Origin: Neoceratodus forsteri | Lineage: Eukaryota > Chordata > Ceratodontiformes > Ceratodontidae | Assembly (NCBI GenBank): GCA_016271365.2 | Contig: JADMNL010000022.1 | Coordinates: 219,518,501-219,582,500, forward strand | Direction: 5' to 3' | DNA length: 64,000 bases | In this document: positions 43,975 through 54,405 of the stretch, piece after piece | How the letters are laid out: every line of letters starts with the position of its first letter | How positions within the stretch are numbered: position 1 is the first letter of the stretch | Position numbers and translations under genes: made by a program | Notes under the pieces: generated by a model | Database searches by the model: none | What the model was told of the DNA's origin: nothing | The model's input: only the letters and a program-made list of their open reading frames with translations

Positions 43975-44556
43975 TCTGGACTTTAATTTTTCAGCCTTAT
44001 TAGATAAAGGATGGGGAAAACTAGTAAATAGAGCTAATGGTAAAGGAGGAGCTAGTAATCTGTATAACTGTAGTGACGTTCCTTCCTCTGACGGGACAGG
44101 AAAGACTAGAGTAGCCTAGGAAAGGATCTAGGGAGACAATTACTGAAGGAAACCTGGGACAAAGTACGGGAATTTGACATCAATATTATAGTACACCCCA
44201 TCAAGCTACACAGAATGGGACTTTTAGATAATGATCAGTGTTGTGGATGTAACAACCCACAGGCTAATCTTTTACGTATGTTGTGGGAACATCCGCTTAT
44301 CAAACACATTGTGATAATTATCTGGAAGGTATGTGTTTCGATCTTGCAGTAGAATATCCCATTTGATGCAGGAGTCTTTACACTGGGAGACATCTATCTT
44401 TTATATAAATAAAAATGAACAAACCTGCCTACTATTAGCTACATCTGGTCCTAAACACCTACTTTTTGCTAGACAGAAAGACCCTAGACCTCTTAGCCTG
44501 GATGACTGGTCCAAATACATGGGCAGATAATTACTTAAAGAAAGAATTAGTCATAC
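43975..44556 (+). pseudogene. L1-type LINE ORF2 C-terminus (part 1)
   Basis: The plus-strand reading across frames shows 'LYNCSD', then 'LHRMGLLDNDQCCGCNN' (about 44207; Cys cluster after H-R-M-G-L). 'LRMLWEHPLIKHI' follows, then 'LLLATSGPKHLLFARQKDP' and 'PLSLDDWSKYMGR' (to about 44528). This is the C-terminal Cys-rich region of L1/Tx1-type ORF2 proteins. Stops and frameshifts are frequent. Cut at 44556 by an inverted-repeat element; the last residues follow at 45390. Confidence 0.75.
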
Positions 44557-45388
44557 TGGGCCCTATGCACTTCATGGAGCTCCGCACCTGCAGACAGGTG
44601 TGCACCAGTGGCATTCACAACAGCCGGCCACTTATCCGTGGCTCTAGCCCTGCCAGGTGCACTGGACTCCACAGTGTGGCCAGGGGTGGAGTCGTGGGTC
44701 TGGCCACACATCCAGTTGCATGCCTGGACCAGGACCCATAGTGGAACCCATATGCAGTGCGGCATGCATTGGCAGCTCACCCTGTGGATGTGTGAGGGCT
44801 GGCAGCTGTGGTGGTGTGCAGAGGCAATGCCACCAGCCTTGTGATCGCACTGGAGAGGTGCACAAGGATGGGGTGAGGGGATGGCAGTCGGTAGTGCTGG
44901 GGGAAGGCACTGTACCCCACCGTTAGTGGAGGGGGGTGGACAGGCAGTGCCATCATTGGGGGGAAGAATTCAAGTCCTGTGCCCCTGTGTGGGGGGTCTG
45001 ATATGTGCTGGGGCAAATGGAAGGAACCAGGTGGCCGTGAGCAGTGGCCCCAGTGTGTGGAGGGGCTACTTGCCTTGTTGTCAGGTGACGCCTGCTGTGT
45101 TCATGGGGCACATGGGGGTTTATGGCAGGGTTCTTCCTGGCATAACTCATGCCTCCTGCACACCCCTATGGCCAGAACTATGCACCTTGGTGCAAGGCAT
45201 GTAGTGCTGGCATGCCCCTTGTCCACCCCAGCACATTGCTCTTCACACAGCCAGGGGGTCTGGTGCATTGGTGCTGCGTGCCCCCTTTGATGCATCTCGT
45301 GTGGGGGCGCATAGGGTGTGGAGTGGATGCGTACCCCAGATACATGCGTGTAGCCACTCTGCCCCAGTGGTGCATAGGGCCCATTGTC
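44557..45388. mobile_element. 830-bp GC-rich element with terminal inverted repeats, inserted in L1
   Basis: The left end is CTGGGCCCTATGCACTTCAT (44558) and the right end ...AGTGGTGCATAGGGCCCATT (45369-45387), so the terminal inverted repeat is about 15-20 bp. L1 homology stops at one end and resumes at the other. Flanking words GTCAT and GTCAAT could be a worn target duplication. It contains overlapping open frames of 77-107 codons on all six frames. This is the effect of GC-rich, CCA/TGG-rich sequence and I do not call any of them a gene, but a decayed transposase cannot be excluded. Confidence 0.75.
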
Positions 45389-45760
45389 AATAACTCATAC
45401 GGAGTCTTTGAAACCATATGGATCCCCTTTTTTAACTGGCTGAATTTGTCTTAAACAAATATAGCTTTTAATAACCTTCCTGCCAACAATGTATGTATAA
45501 CAAACTAATATTAACCTGTAAGCATATATCCTATATATATATATACCCTTATATGCGCTTTCTGTATCATTTGTTAAGTTTGCTGAATGATATAATGGTG
45601 ATTGTGCTGCTATGTTTTGAAACCCAGCAAAAAGTTGATAGGGGAAAAAAGAACAACTCTTTATAAAACCTCTTTGCTGTTCAGTTTCCTCTGCTGTGCC
45701 TTAATGTTTTTGTCTTTACAGCCCCAGCTTTAGACAAGCAATAAACTTTTGACAGTTTTA
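45389..45760 (+). pseudogene. L1-type LINE ORF2 end (part 2) and 3' UTR
   Basis: 'YGVFETIWIPFFNWLNLS' and a TAA stop at about 45452 complete the L1 ORF2 (family ending F-x-x-x-W-x-P). About 300 bases of 3' UTR follow, to AATAAACTTTT near 45741, with a TATA run at 45530-45544. Confidence 0.7.
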
Positions 45761-46094
45761 AACTTGGAGTGAGGGAATTCTCAAAAAACCTAACCAGAGC
45801 GTGAATACTCACCCTAAGATGACCACACTTGACATGTTATCAGTGCATTGAATGCAAGGCTTTTCAGAAAAATAATTCTCATTCCCAGCACACTCATGGA
45901 AAGGAAATTAAGTCTGGGATCTGTTTAAAAAAAAAAGAAAAATTGATAAATTTTTTTTTTTTTTACAGTATTTGTACAGAATGGTCAGAATAATACTGTC
46001 GATATATTTATCAATGTAAATATTTTTAACACTACTTTTTATCACTGTGGGATTATTTTCCTCCTGCGTTATGGATATGTTAACATTTTATTGA

Positions 46095-46475
46095 TACTGT
46101 GGGCTGGATTTTCAGAGCCCTGAGAATGCTGCAAGCCCCTGATGCACTGATCATTTGGTGCATGGGTTTGCCGCATTCTCCCTGCCAGCGATCGGGATTT
46201 TCACTCCTGAGCTCCAAATGCCACAAGTTAGACCAGCTTTTCCCTGGTCTAACTTGTGCGATTTGGGGGACCCTCTTTATGGGTCTTGTGCCAAATCTTT
46301 GGCGCATGCTGCCGTACAATTAGGAAACTGTCACAGCTGTGCCCAATGTACTAACATCAGATGCAGGTATGTCAAAGAGTTTGACGCAGCTGTGCCAAAA
46401 AATGGGTGTGATGCAAAGATTGATGTAAGCCCTGCATCACCCTTAGACAATCAAGCCTGCTTTATAAACGTGTTT
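46095..46475. mobile_element. Interspersed element with central hairpin and inverted ends
   Basis: The left end 'GGGCTGGATTTTCAGAGCCC' (46101) is complementary to the right end region, best seen in the sister copy (60683, CTTTGAAAATCAAGCCC). The central stem 'CACAAGTTAGACCAG'/'CTGGTCTAACTTGTG' is at 46223-46258. Open frames on both strands (74-110 codons) are inherited from the family consensus but lack motifs. Confidence 0.8.
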
Positions 46476-46739
46476 TTTACACATTAAGAAAACTTTTCCT
46501 TTTATATAAAACAGCATTTTTCTTGCTAATATACCAGAAGTTAATTTTTATGTTTGCTTGCACACATGTGCAAGAAACATAGTGCCATCATCAGAGTTTT
46601 CGAGGTGTGGCACCAGTCTTCCAATTCAGTCAGTGTGTTTGCAGGCATGGCCACAGTTCTCCAATGACTGCTGCAGCTGTCTATGACAGCAGTTGAAAAT
46701 GCAGTGTCGTACAGTTGAAAGAGAGAGCTCTGCTTCAGT

Positions 46740-47205
46740 GAGCAGCACTACCCCCCACACACATGCAAGCACGCATAGTGTGTGCTCATACACCCCTCCC
46801 ATGCACACACTATATGGCCAACGGGGGTGCCCAATCCCCCGTTGGCTCCATGCCCCCCCAAAAAAGCCTTCCAGGTACCATGCTGGGAGCCCACCCCACC
46901 GTGGCAAAAATTGTTATGGCTGATGGGGGTGCCCAATCCCCCATTGGCTCCATGATTCCATGCCCCCCCCAAAAACTTTCCAGGTGCATGCTGGGAGCCT
47001 ACCCCAGCATGGCACATGTCCTGAGTCATCTTCCTAAAAAAAAACAACAAAAAAAAACCTGTAAACAAAAAAAATTCCCTCGGCTGTCTCCCTACCCACC
47101 TGTGCCCACCCTCTGCGCACTCTGCCTCCCCACACCCCCACCTCACCTCATACTTACCTCCGGAGCTCGGCGGGATGATCTTCGGTGGACCGGGAACATG
47201 ACTGC
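46740..47205. repeat. GC-rich minisatellite-like block 1 of a higher-order array
   Basis: Copies of 'GGGGGTGCCCAATCCCCC' occur near 46822 and 46925, each inside a longer inverted word (CCGATGGGG...CCCCGTCGG type). 'GGGAGCCCACCCCA' follows. The end (47130-47240) shares 'CATACTTACCT', 'GGACCGGGAACA' and 'TCTTCAAAGCC' with 48985-49060. Confidence 0.75.
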
Positions 47206-48285
47206 ATTCTTCAAAGCCAACCGCGAACTGAGGAAATGCCGGTAAGCTGTATAATGGCAGAACTAGGGTTTTTTTCAACTTTGATGCACATCTCGGGCAT
47301 TTTTTGGAATTTTGGCACCAAATTTTCAACATGGGGTTTTTGGGACCCCTCCTCATGAATTCTGGAACTGTCATGGCGTTAATGGGGCCCGAAGGGTGAT
47401 TTCACAGTCACTGTGCAAAATCACCTTTTGGGACTGATTAATTAAATGACAGTGCCAGTGTTCATAAGGTGGGCTCTCAAAAAGCCTATGTTGCAAATTT
47501 GGTGAAAAATTCCTAAAAATGACTGTTTTACGAGTGTGCGTTGCGCAGTTCCTATGCACGCTCATAAGTTCATGAATTTGTAATATTTTCAGTCCAGATT
47601 TTCACCAGTGGCATTTTTCCACACTTCCTTATGAACAGTACAGCTGTCATTTTTCACAACATGGCTGAAATGTGTTTGCACTCTGGATTTTCAACATTGC
47701 CATTTTACCACACCTCCTTATGAGCAGTACAGCTATAATTTTTCACATCTCACCCAAAATGTGTTTCCGCGCATGTAGCGCACAGTGGCACAGTTCGTGT
47801 GCGAAATTAATGTATGGGACACATTAAGAAAATCACAGTGACACTGTTCATGAGCAGATGTCTTAAAATGGCTATGTTGAAAATTTGGTGAAAATATTCC
47901 TAAACATGACTGTTTTATGAGCGTGCGTTGCACAATTCTTACGCACCCTCGTAAGTTCATGAATTTGTAATATTTTCAGTCCAGATTTTCACCAGTGGCA
48001 TTTTTCCACACTTCCTTATGAACAGTACAGCTGTCATTTTTCACAACATGGCTGAAATGTGTTTTCTCACTTTCAGCACAGAAATGCGTGGTCACTATGG
48101 GAAATCATTGTTCGGGACAGATACAGAAAATCACAGTAACACTGTTCATGATCGGAGGTCCCAAGATGCCTGTGTTGACAATCTGCTGTAAAAAATCCCC
48201 AAACTAATTACAATATGGGTATGCGTTGCACAGTTTCTATGCACGCTTGTGACTTCACCAGTTTTTATGTTGGTGCGCTTGGCAG
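47206..48285. repeat. Palindromic satellite array 1, units of about 295-300 bp
   Basis: 'CACAGTGACACTGTTCATGA' (47831) recurs at about 48129 (variant), ~299 bp later. The unit has two half-units that are complements of each other: '...TTTTCAACATTGCCATTTTA' with 'ACAGCTGTCATTTTT', against 'AAATGACAGTGACACTGTTC' with 'ATGTTGAAAATTTGG'. Each unit can fold on itself. The small ORFs here are not genes. Confidence 0.82.
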
Positions 48286-49015
48286 CCAACATCGTGGGAC
48301 AGTGCAACTTTGGAGCCGGGGTCACTGTTGGGCAAATGCAGGGCATGCACCAGTAGGTGCATCCCGCATTCCCCAATCAGCCTGCATGCCGGCGCCACAC
48401 CATGCATACATAATGTGGTGAGCACATCAAAGAAAAGGTCCACTGCAATCTGAGCAAAGCTTGTCATATGCAGCAGACCTTTTCTTGCCATGCTCGCTGC
48501 CATTATGTGCATGGTCAGCGAGCGGGCGGCCACCTAACTACTGCTGAATTCGGGGGTGCCCAATCCCCCTGTCTGTTAATCCCCACTTTCTTTGTGGTGC
48601 CGACAGGGGAGCCCACTCCCCATCAGCATAACCCCCCCATTGTTGAATGCCGAGAGGGGTGCCCAATCCCCCTCGACTCGTGCCCTCCCCGCTTTCTTTG
48701 TGTGCCGATGGGGGTGCCCAATCCCCGTCGGCATTACTTCCTCCTCTCCCCCCATGTTGTGTGCTGACAAGGGTGCCCAATCCCCCGTTGGCTACAGACA
48801 CCCCCCAAACAGTTGGTGGCACACTGGGAGCCCACCCCAGCGTGCCAAATCCCTGCAAAAAAAAACTGTCCCATGATGGGTTTTTTCATTTTTTTCCAAA
48901 TGTAAACGGTCCCTCAGAGTCTCGATACCCCTCCTCCACCTGCACCACACACTGTGCATCCTGCCTCCCCACTCCCCCTCACCCCATACTTACCTGTGAG
49001 TCTGGCTCATGATCT
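48286..49015. repeat. GC-rich minisatellite block 2
   Basis: At least four to five copies of 'GGGGTGCCCAATCCCC' at about 55-bp spacing (48549 to 48775). Each is flanked by short inverted GC words and separated by 'CCCCGCTTTCTTTGTG'-type spacers. The numerous ORFs of 64-121 codons on both strands are translations of the repeat. Confidence 0.8.
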
Positions 49016-50960
49016 TCTGTGGACCGGGAACACGTCTGCACTCTTCAAAGCCGACCGTGAACTGAAGAAATGCCGGTAAGCTGTATAATGGAATGAATAG
49101 GGTTTTTTCAACTTTAATGCATATCTCAGGCGTTTTTGCAAATTTTGGCCCCAAATTTTCAACATGTGGTTTTGGGACCCCTTCTCATGAATTCTTGCAC
49201 TGTCATGGTGTTATTGGTCCCAAAGGTGGTTTCTGAGTCAGTGCATGGAATCACCTTTGGGACGAATGCTGAAATGACAGTGCCACTGATCATGAGAGAG
49301 GCTCTCAAAAAGCCTATGTTGCAAGTTTGGTGGAAAAATCCAAAAAATATTGTTTCTGATTATCACGCGTAGTAACTGCACAACGCACGCCAGAAGTTAG
49401 CCGTATTCAGACTATTTTCATGCCAGATTCCCAACATTGTCATTTTACCACACCTTCTTGTGAACCGTACAGCTGTCATTTTTCACATCATGCCCGAAAT
49501 GTGTTTTCGCACTTCCGGCACTGTTCATGAGCAGAAGTCCTAAAATGCTTGTGTTGAAAATTTGGTGACAATGCTCCATAAAATTACTGTTTTACGAACA
49601 TGCGTAGCAACTGTGCAACGCACGCTCGTAAGTTAGAGCATTTGGAATATTTTCATGCCACATTCTCAACATTGGCATTTTACCACACCTTCTTGTGAAC
49701 CATACAGCTGTCATTTTTCACATCCTTGCCGAAATGTGTTTTCGCAATTCCGGCACAGAATAGCTCGGTTGCTGTGCGAAATCACTGTTCAGGACACATT
49801 ACGAAAATGACAGTGACACTGTTCATGAGTAGAGGTCCTAAAATGCCTGTGTTGAAAATTTGGTGACAGTCAAATGACTGTGTTACAAGCACAAGCGTGC
49901 ATTGTGCAGTTTGCACTCACACTCGTAAGTTCGCAAACTTACATTTTCACTCCACATTTTCAACAGTGCCATTGTTCTACACCTCCTAATGAACAGTACA
50001 GTTGTAATTTTTCACAACTTGACCAAAATCTGTTTTCGCAGTTCCAGCGCACAATAGCGCGGTTAGTGTGGAAAGCCCATGTTGGAAACACATTATGAAA
50101 ATGGCAGTGACACTGTTCATAAGCAGATGTCCTAAAATGCCTGTGTTGAAAATTTCGGGACGAAAGTCTATAAAATGAGTGTTTTATGAGCACGCATTGT
50201 GCAGTTTGCATGCATGATCGTGACTTTGTGAATTTGTAATACTTTCACTCCAGCTGTTCATCATTGCCATTTTTCCATACCTCCTTATGAACAGTATAGC
50301 TGGCTGAAATGTGTTTTTGAACTTCTGGTGCAGAATTGCATGGTCACTGTGTGAAATCACTTTTCAGGACACTTTCAGGAAATGACGGTGACACTATTAA
50401 TCAGAAGAGGTCCTAAAATGCCTATGTTGAAAATCTGGTGGCAAAAGACCAGACAATGACTGTGTTGCAAGTGTGCATTGCGCAGTTTTTACGCACCTTT
50501 GTAACTTTGTCAATCTGCAATATTTTCATGCCACATTTTCACCACTGGCATTTGTGCACACCTCATTATCAACAGTCCAGCTGCCATTTTCCACAGCCTG
50601 CCCAAAATGCATTTCCGCAGCTCTGCCGCACAGTGGCGTACTCACTCTGCAAAATCACCTTTTGGGACACATTAACAAACTCTCAGTACTATGCTTCTCC
50701 ACTTCCGCCACTGCCAATGCCAGCTCGACAACATCTGGCATTGACAAATGCTTGTTTTAATATTTTCACTGCAGATTTTCAACATTGCCATTTTTTACAC
50801 CTCCCCATGAACAGCACAGCTGTCATTTTTCACATTCTGTTCGGAATGTGTTTTTGCACCTGTGGTGACAAATGTTGTAGTCACTGTGCAAAAGCAGCTT
50901 TCGGCTAACAAACTGATATTGCCACTGTTGATGAGGTGGGGGTCACAAAAAAAACTTGTT
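49016..50960. repeat. Palindromic satellite array 2
   Basis: Same unit as array 1. 'AAATGACAGTGACACTGTTC' at 49804 recurs in variant form at about 50098 and 50380 (spacing 294 and about 284). The whole starts with the flank found at 47187, here at 49021, an offset of 1834 bp. One unit near 49515 is shortened. ORFs of 74-156 codons are repeat translations. Confidence 0.82.
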
Positions 50961-51019
50961 GAAAATTTGGAGTGAAAATACCAACGAATGCCTGAGGCAT
51001 TAGGGTTTCCAACCATAAC

Positions 51020-51475
51020 GACCTACCCAGTAGAGAATAACAGGCATCAGGGCTGTGACTTGGGATTGTTACCTGTAATGCTCCTGCCATTCCACCCCCA
51101 CCCACACTCTGCAGCCACTGAGAAGCATCATGGTGTGCCTTGGGCTCTTCGGCCCCAGAGTTCACCCAATTCTCCTATACCACACCCGTCTCACTGTATT
51201 TCCTGATGGAATGGGGTGTGCATAAGGGCCAAAACCCCAAGGCACACCATGACACTTGTCAGTGTCTGCAGGGTAGGGTGTGGTGACATGACGTGGCTGT
51301 TATGCCCGACAACCCAAAGGCACACCCCAATGCTTGTCACTATCTGCAGGGTGGTGATGAGATTGGCTTCAGTTCAGTTCTTCACTGCCATTCCTATTAT
51401 GTAGCTCTGTAACTCCTACATTACCAGTGCCAATGCCAGCAAGCAAACATTTGGCATTGACAAATGCTTGTTTTC
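51020..51475. mobile_element. Foldback MITE-like element, second copy of the 25653 family
   Basis: It ends at 51475 with 'TTGACAAATGCTTGTTTT', the complement of the left end at 25653. It contains 'GTGTGCCTTGGGCTCTTCGG' (51133) and, inverted, 'GGCCAAAACCCCAAGGCACA' (51226). A fragment of the same end is at 50730-50757. Confidence 0.7.
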
Positions 51476-51509
51476 TTTACAAAGTAATAGGTTGTAAAAG
51501 TAGTGTTTT

Positions 51510-52090
51510 GTTGTTTTTTTAAGGTTTTTTTTAACTCTTTTTGTGCTCTTGGTACAGATGGGAGACTTACTCCCTTCTCAGTGCCTGGTCCTCACACCTG
51601 GCATCCTCCCCAGGCTGCCCAGACTGGGGAAGCCAGCAGCTTTCCTCCTGTGGTGGGCCCCCCCCAGGGGAGAGGGGGGGGGAGAGACTGAGATCTAGCA
51701 GAGGCCCCCAGTCAAAGCTAACACCTTGGGCATCATTTGAGCAGATGTCCGGGGGTGTTACTGTGCTGCTGGCCCAGGAGTTTTCCACATAAGTTCCCCA
51801 GAGGCATGGATGTGCAATGATGTCAGCACAAGTCAGGCGCACTCCCACACCTGACCTGCAGATGTTCACCAGTGTCTCCCCTCTGAAGAGTGGCCCTGGC
51901 TGTTGCACACTCAGCCTCCACTGGGCAACACTGATTTGCTGGGGATCCACAACCCCCTTCCCAGAAGAGAGCTGTCCATAGTAAACTCATTCTACCTCCC
52001 CCGATTGGCCCTCTGATGCACCATGCTTGCTCCTGAACACAGGTTGTTAGTGCCACAGGCGATAGCGCTACTATTGCACCGACAGGCTGG
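51510..52090 (-). mobile_element. tRNA-headed SINE, minus strand, with A-tail
   Basis: On the minus strand the head at 52090-52010 reads 'TCGGTGCAATAGTAGCGCTA' and 'CTGTGTTCAGGAGC'. The body is GC-rich to about 51590, and the A-rich tail is seen as T runs at 51510-51540. Its size and layout match the SINE at 36265. Confidence 0.6.
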
Positions 52091-52539
52091 TTATTTTTAC
52101 ATTTTATCTTATTGATAACATGCTAACAATACTTCAGTAGTTATGGTTTTAGTTTTAAATGTTTTCAGACAATTATCTTTCATAAAATAAAAATTTCTGA
52201 TATCCGCTTACATCACATAAATAATATCTAGCAGATATTAAAGATAACCTAGTAGTGCTGAATATGTTCAACACATAACACACATTTCTGTATAAATTCT
52301 AATAACCCTCTTATCTTCCTTGTTTGTGAAAGCAAGGAAAATTACATTCATCATGGTTCCCCTAGTACCCCCTCTGGACATCCATGATCGGTGCAGTGGG
52401 CACTGTGCCCAGTAGGAGGTGTGGGGCCTTCGAGGAATCATCGGTTCATCCTGTGTGCAGCCAATGGTTTTTCCATTTTCATCCCCATCCCTCAGATGCT
52501 CCATAGAGATGACGGCTTGACATGTGCACAGTGACGGAC

Positions 52540-52795
52540 ACACTGATGTCTTCCATCAGGGAGTGTCCCCCTCCTGAACTACTGCTCCTAGCTTACATCA
52601 CCACCCATGATCCACTAGGTGACAATGTTATGGCAGAGCAGGCTGCCTTCCCTCCCTGAAGGAGGACAGTGTCTACTGGGGTACTGAATCCTCCTCCCTC
52701 GCCTGACTCCTGGGCGACCCGGGTGCATTCCTGAACCCAGGTCACTGGAATGACGGCAGGTGAGGCATGGAAGCCTCAGCCCTCTGCACTACCAA
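52540..52795 (-). mobile_element. SINE fragment of the 36265 family, minus strand
   Basis: Minus-strand reading from 52795: 'TAGTGCAGAGGGCTGAGGCT', then 'CCAGTGACCTGGGTTCAGGA' with a fairly good B box, then a GC-rich body. This is the same head as at 36270 and 1265. Confidence 0.68.
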
Positions 52796-52796
52796 G

Positions 52797-53295
52797 TCAG
52801 TGTACAACAGCCTTCTGACCTCAAAACTGTAGTACAATAGCATTTTGACCTCACTACTGTGGTACAACAGCATTCCAACATCACTACTGTGATATAACAG
52901 CATTCTGACCTCACTACTGTGGTACAATAGCATTCTAACATCACTGCTGTGGTATAATAGCATTCTGACTCAGTACTGTAGTGAAACAGCATTCCAACAT
53001 CACTACTGTGGTACAACAGCACTGTGACCTCACTACTGTGGTGTAACAGTATTCTGGTATCACTACTGTGGCACAACAGCATTCCAATCTCACTACTGTG
53101 GTACACCTGCATTTTGGCATCACTACAGTGGCACAACAGCATTTCAATATCACTACTGTGGTATAACATCATTCTGACTTCACTACTGCAGTACAAGGCC
53201 ATTCTGACATCACTACTGTGGCAAGCAGCATTCTGACATCATTAATGTGGTTCAATTGCATTTTGACATCACTATTGTGGTACATCATCATTCAA
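52797..53295. repeat. 30-bp minisatellite, about 16 copies
   Basis: The unit is close to CACTACTGTGGTACAACAGC followed by ATTCTGACCT, 30 bp, so the array stays in one reading frame. The minus-strand frames therefore show a ten-residue repeat (LLYHSSDVRM-type), up to 137 codons long. There is no start context or domain, and I treat it as a non-coding minisatellite. It ends about 440 bp from the TCR constant exon 2. Confidence 0.93.
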
Positions 53296-53731
53296 GACGT
53301 GGATGGATTTCCATACACAACAACACTGAATCCCATATGTTATCAGTGATGATACCACAATGTACTGATATAAAAATGCATACAGTATACCTATTTATGG
53401 TCAACAGTTTGGGATTAGGTGACAATTAAAATAGTGTTCCTAATAAAGTATATTTTGTAAAGCAATTGTGAGTGTGTGGGTGGAATCAGAAATACCATGG
53501 CAGAAAGCATTTGCACTAATACTGAAGACAGATTTATGTGAGAAATTTGTTTTGGGGGTGGAGTGAGCCTTGTTCCCTGTGTTCTCTAAAATTACTAATA
53601 TGTGTACACCCTTCAGCACTTACATTGTCTCTTGCAGTATCATTGTATTAGTATCAGGAAAGGGTAGTTCAGTGGGTAAGGTACTTTCACCCTACTGATG
53701 AATTCCAATAATTGGATGTTTATACACTTAC
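53296..53731. other. Intron or flank downstream of TCR constant exon 2; no exon confirmed
   Basis: I looked for the transmembrane exon here. A minus-strand acceptor-like site (CTGTCTTCAG at about 53528) opens a phase-compatible frame with a hydrophobic start, but it lacks the Lys expected in a TCR transmembrane helix. A weak tRNA-like word (GTAGTTCAGTGGGTAAGGTA, 53665) may be a SINE remnant. Confidence 0.4.
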
Positions 53732-53794
53732 CTGTTTCAAAGGTTGAAGATACATCCACACAGGTGCCTTCTGGATAGTCACCAGTTTCTGTAC
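53732..53794 (-). CDS. TRDC: T-cell receptor delta constant, connecting-peptide exon (exon 2)
   Basis: A 63-bp exon between a good acceptor (TTCTGTTTTCAG) and a consensus donor (GTAAGTG) on the minus strand. It enters and leaves in phase 1, exactly continuing exon 1. Its product, STETGDYPEGTC then VDVSSTFET, is short and hydrophilic and has one Cys at residue 12. In TCR chains this membrane-proximal segment carries the cysteine that forms the interchain disulphide with the partner chain (gamma, if this is delta). Length and position fit the TRDC connecting peptide. It is not listed by simple ORF calling because it is tiny. The next exon (transmembrane) was not found. Confidence 0.82.
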
Positions 53795-53929
53795 CTGAAA
53801 ACAGAACAATAATAATTATCTTTTGTATGTATGTCTCTCATGGTGCCTAATGTATTTTTGATATTGACCTTCTGTCATATGAGTAATTGCTTAGAATACA
53901 TTTTTTACAAAACTGGTGACTTAAAGGGC

Positions 53930-54405
53930 CAGTAGTATCAGAAATCAGACAGAAAATATAATTATTAAATGTAACCAGTTGTGACTTAATTTGTGTCTTT
54001 TTGCTAATTAAAAAGTTTTCCACTTGAACATTATTAGGTGTGATACACAGAACAGTATACCTATAAGTTGACATATCTAGTGCTATTCTCCTTCATATCT
54101 CAACAACATCATGAACTCATTCTCTGTGACCTCAAAAATGATTGATCTGGCAGCATCTGAGTGACTGGTCCTGGTCAGTTGTGATGTTACTGTCAGGCTG
54201 CAATGCTAATGGTTCGGTATAAAGGGGGACAGAACTAGATGTCAGCCTCCATTTAGAGTACTATTCCACACATCACACCTGGTACAGTCAGGTAGAAAAT
54301 CTTCTAATTAGAAATAAAGAAAATAATAAGTACTTCAGACACACCAAGTAACAATTGGTAACATTCTAAATTAGCATTAATTTGGGACAGTGTACTAATA
54401 CTTTA
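53930..54405. mobile_element. Non-autonomous inverted-repeat transposon, copy 2 (in TRDC intron)
   Basis: Shares with 39945-40615 the middle 'TGACATATCTAGTGCTATTC', 'AGAACTAGATGTCAGCCTCC' and 'ACTATTCCACACATCACACC'. It also shares the right end 'CAGGTAGAAAATCTTCTAAT'. The left end (TTAAAAAGTTTTCCACTTGA) is more decayed. Confidence 0.75.

Noticed and set aside
44466..45454. Many overlapping ORFs of 64-107 codons in all frames
   Set aside because: All fall in a GC-rich inverted-repeat element; simultaneous openness in six frames is a base-composition effect. A decayed transposase cannot be fully excluded.
46748..47374. 208-codon minus ORF with Gly/His/Trp repeats
   Set aside because: Translation of the GC-rich minisatellite and satellite edge; no start context or domain.
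47206..50960. CRISPR-like array because of regularly spaced similar words
   Set aside because: Unit is about 295 bp and diverged, no short exact repeats with unique spacers, and the genome is a vertebrate one.
52742..53202. 137-codon ORF with a ten-residue repeat
   Set aside because: A 30-bp minisatellite stays open in any frame lacking stops; no coding evidence.
53405..53527. Possible TCR transmembrane exon after an acceptor-like CTGTCTTCAG (minus strand), hydrophobic start 'VLVQMLSAMVFLI'
   Set aside because: Phase fits and the first residues loosely resemble a TCR transmembrane start, but a Pro-Pro follows and there is no basic residue in the helix; the acceptor tract is weak.
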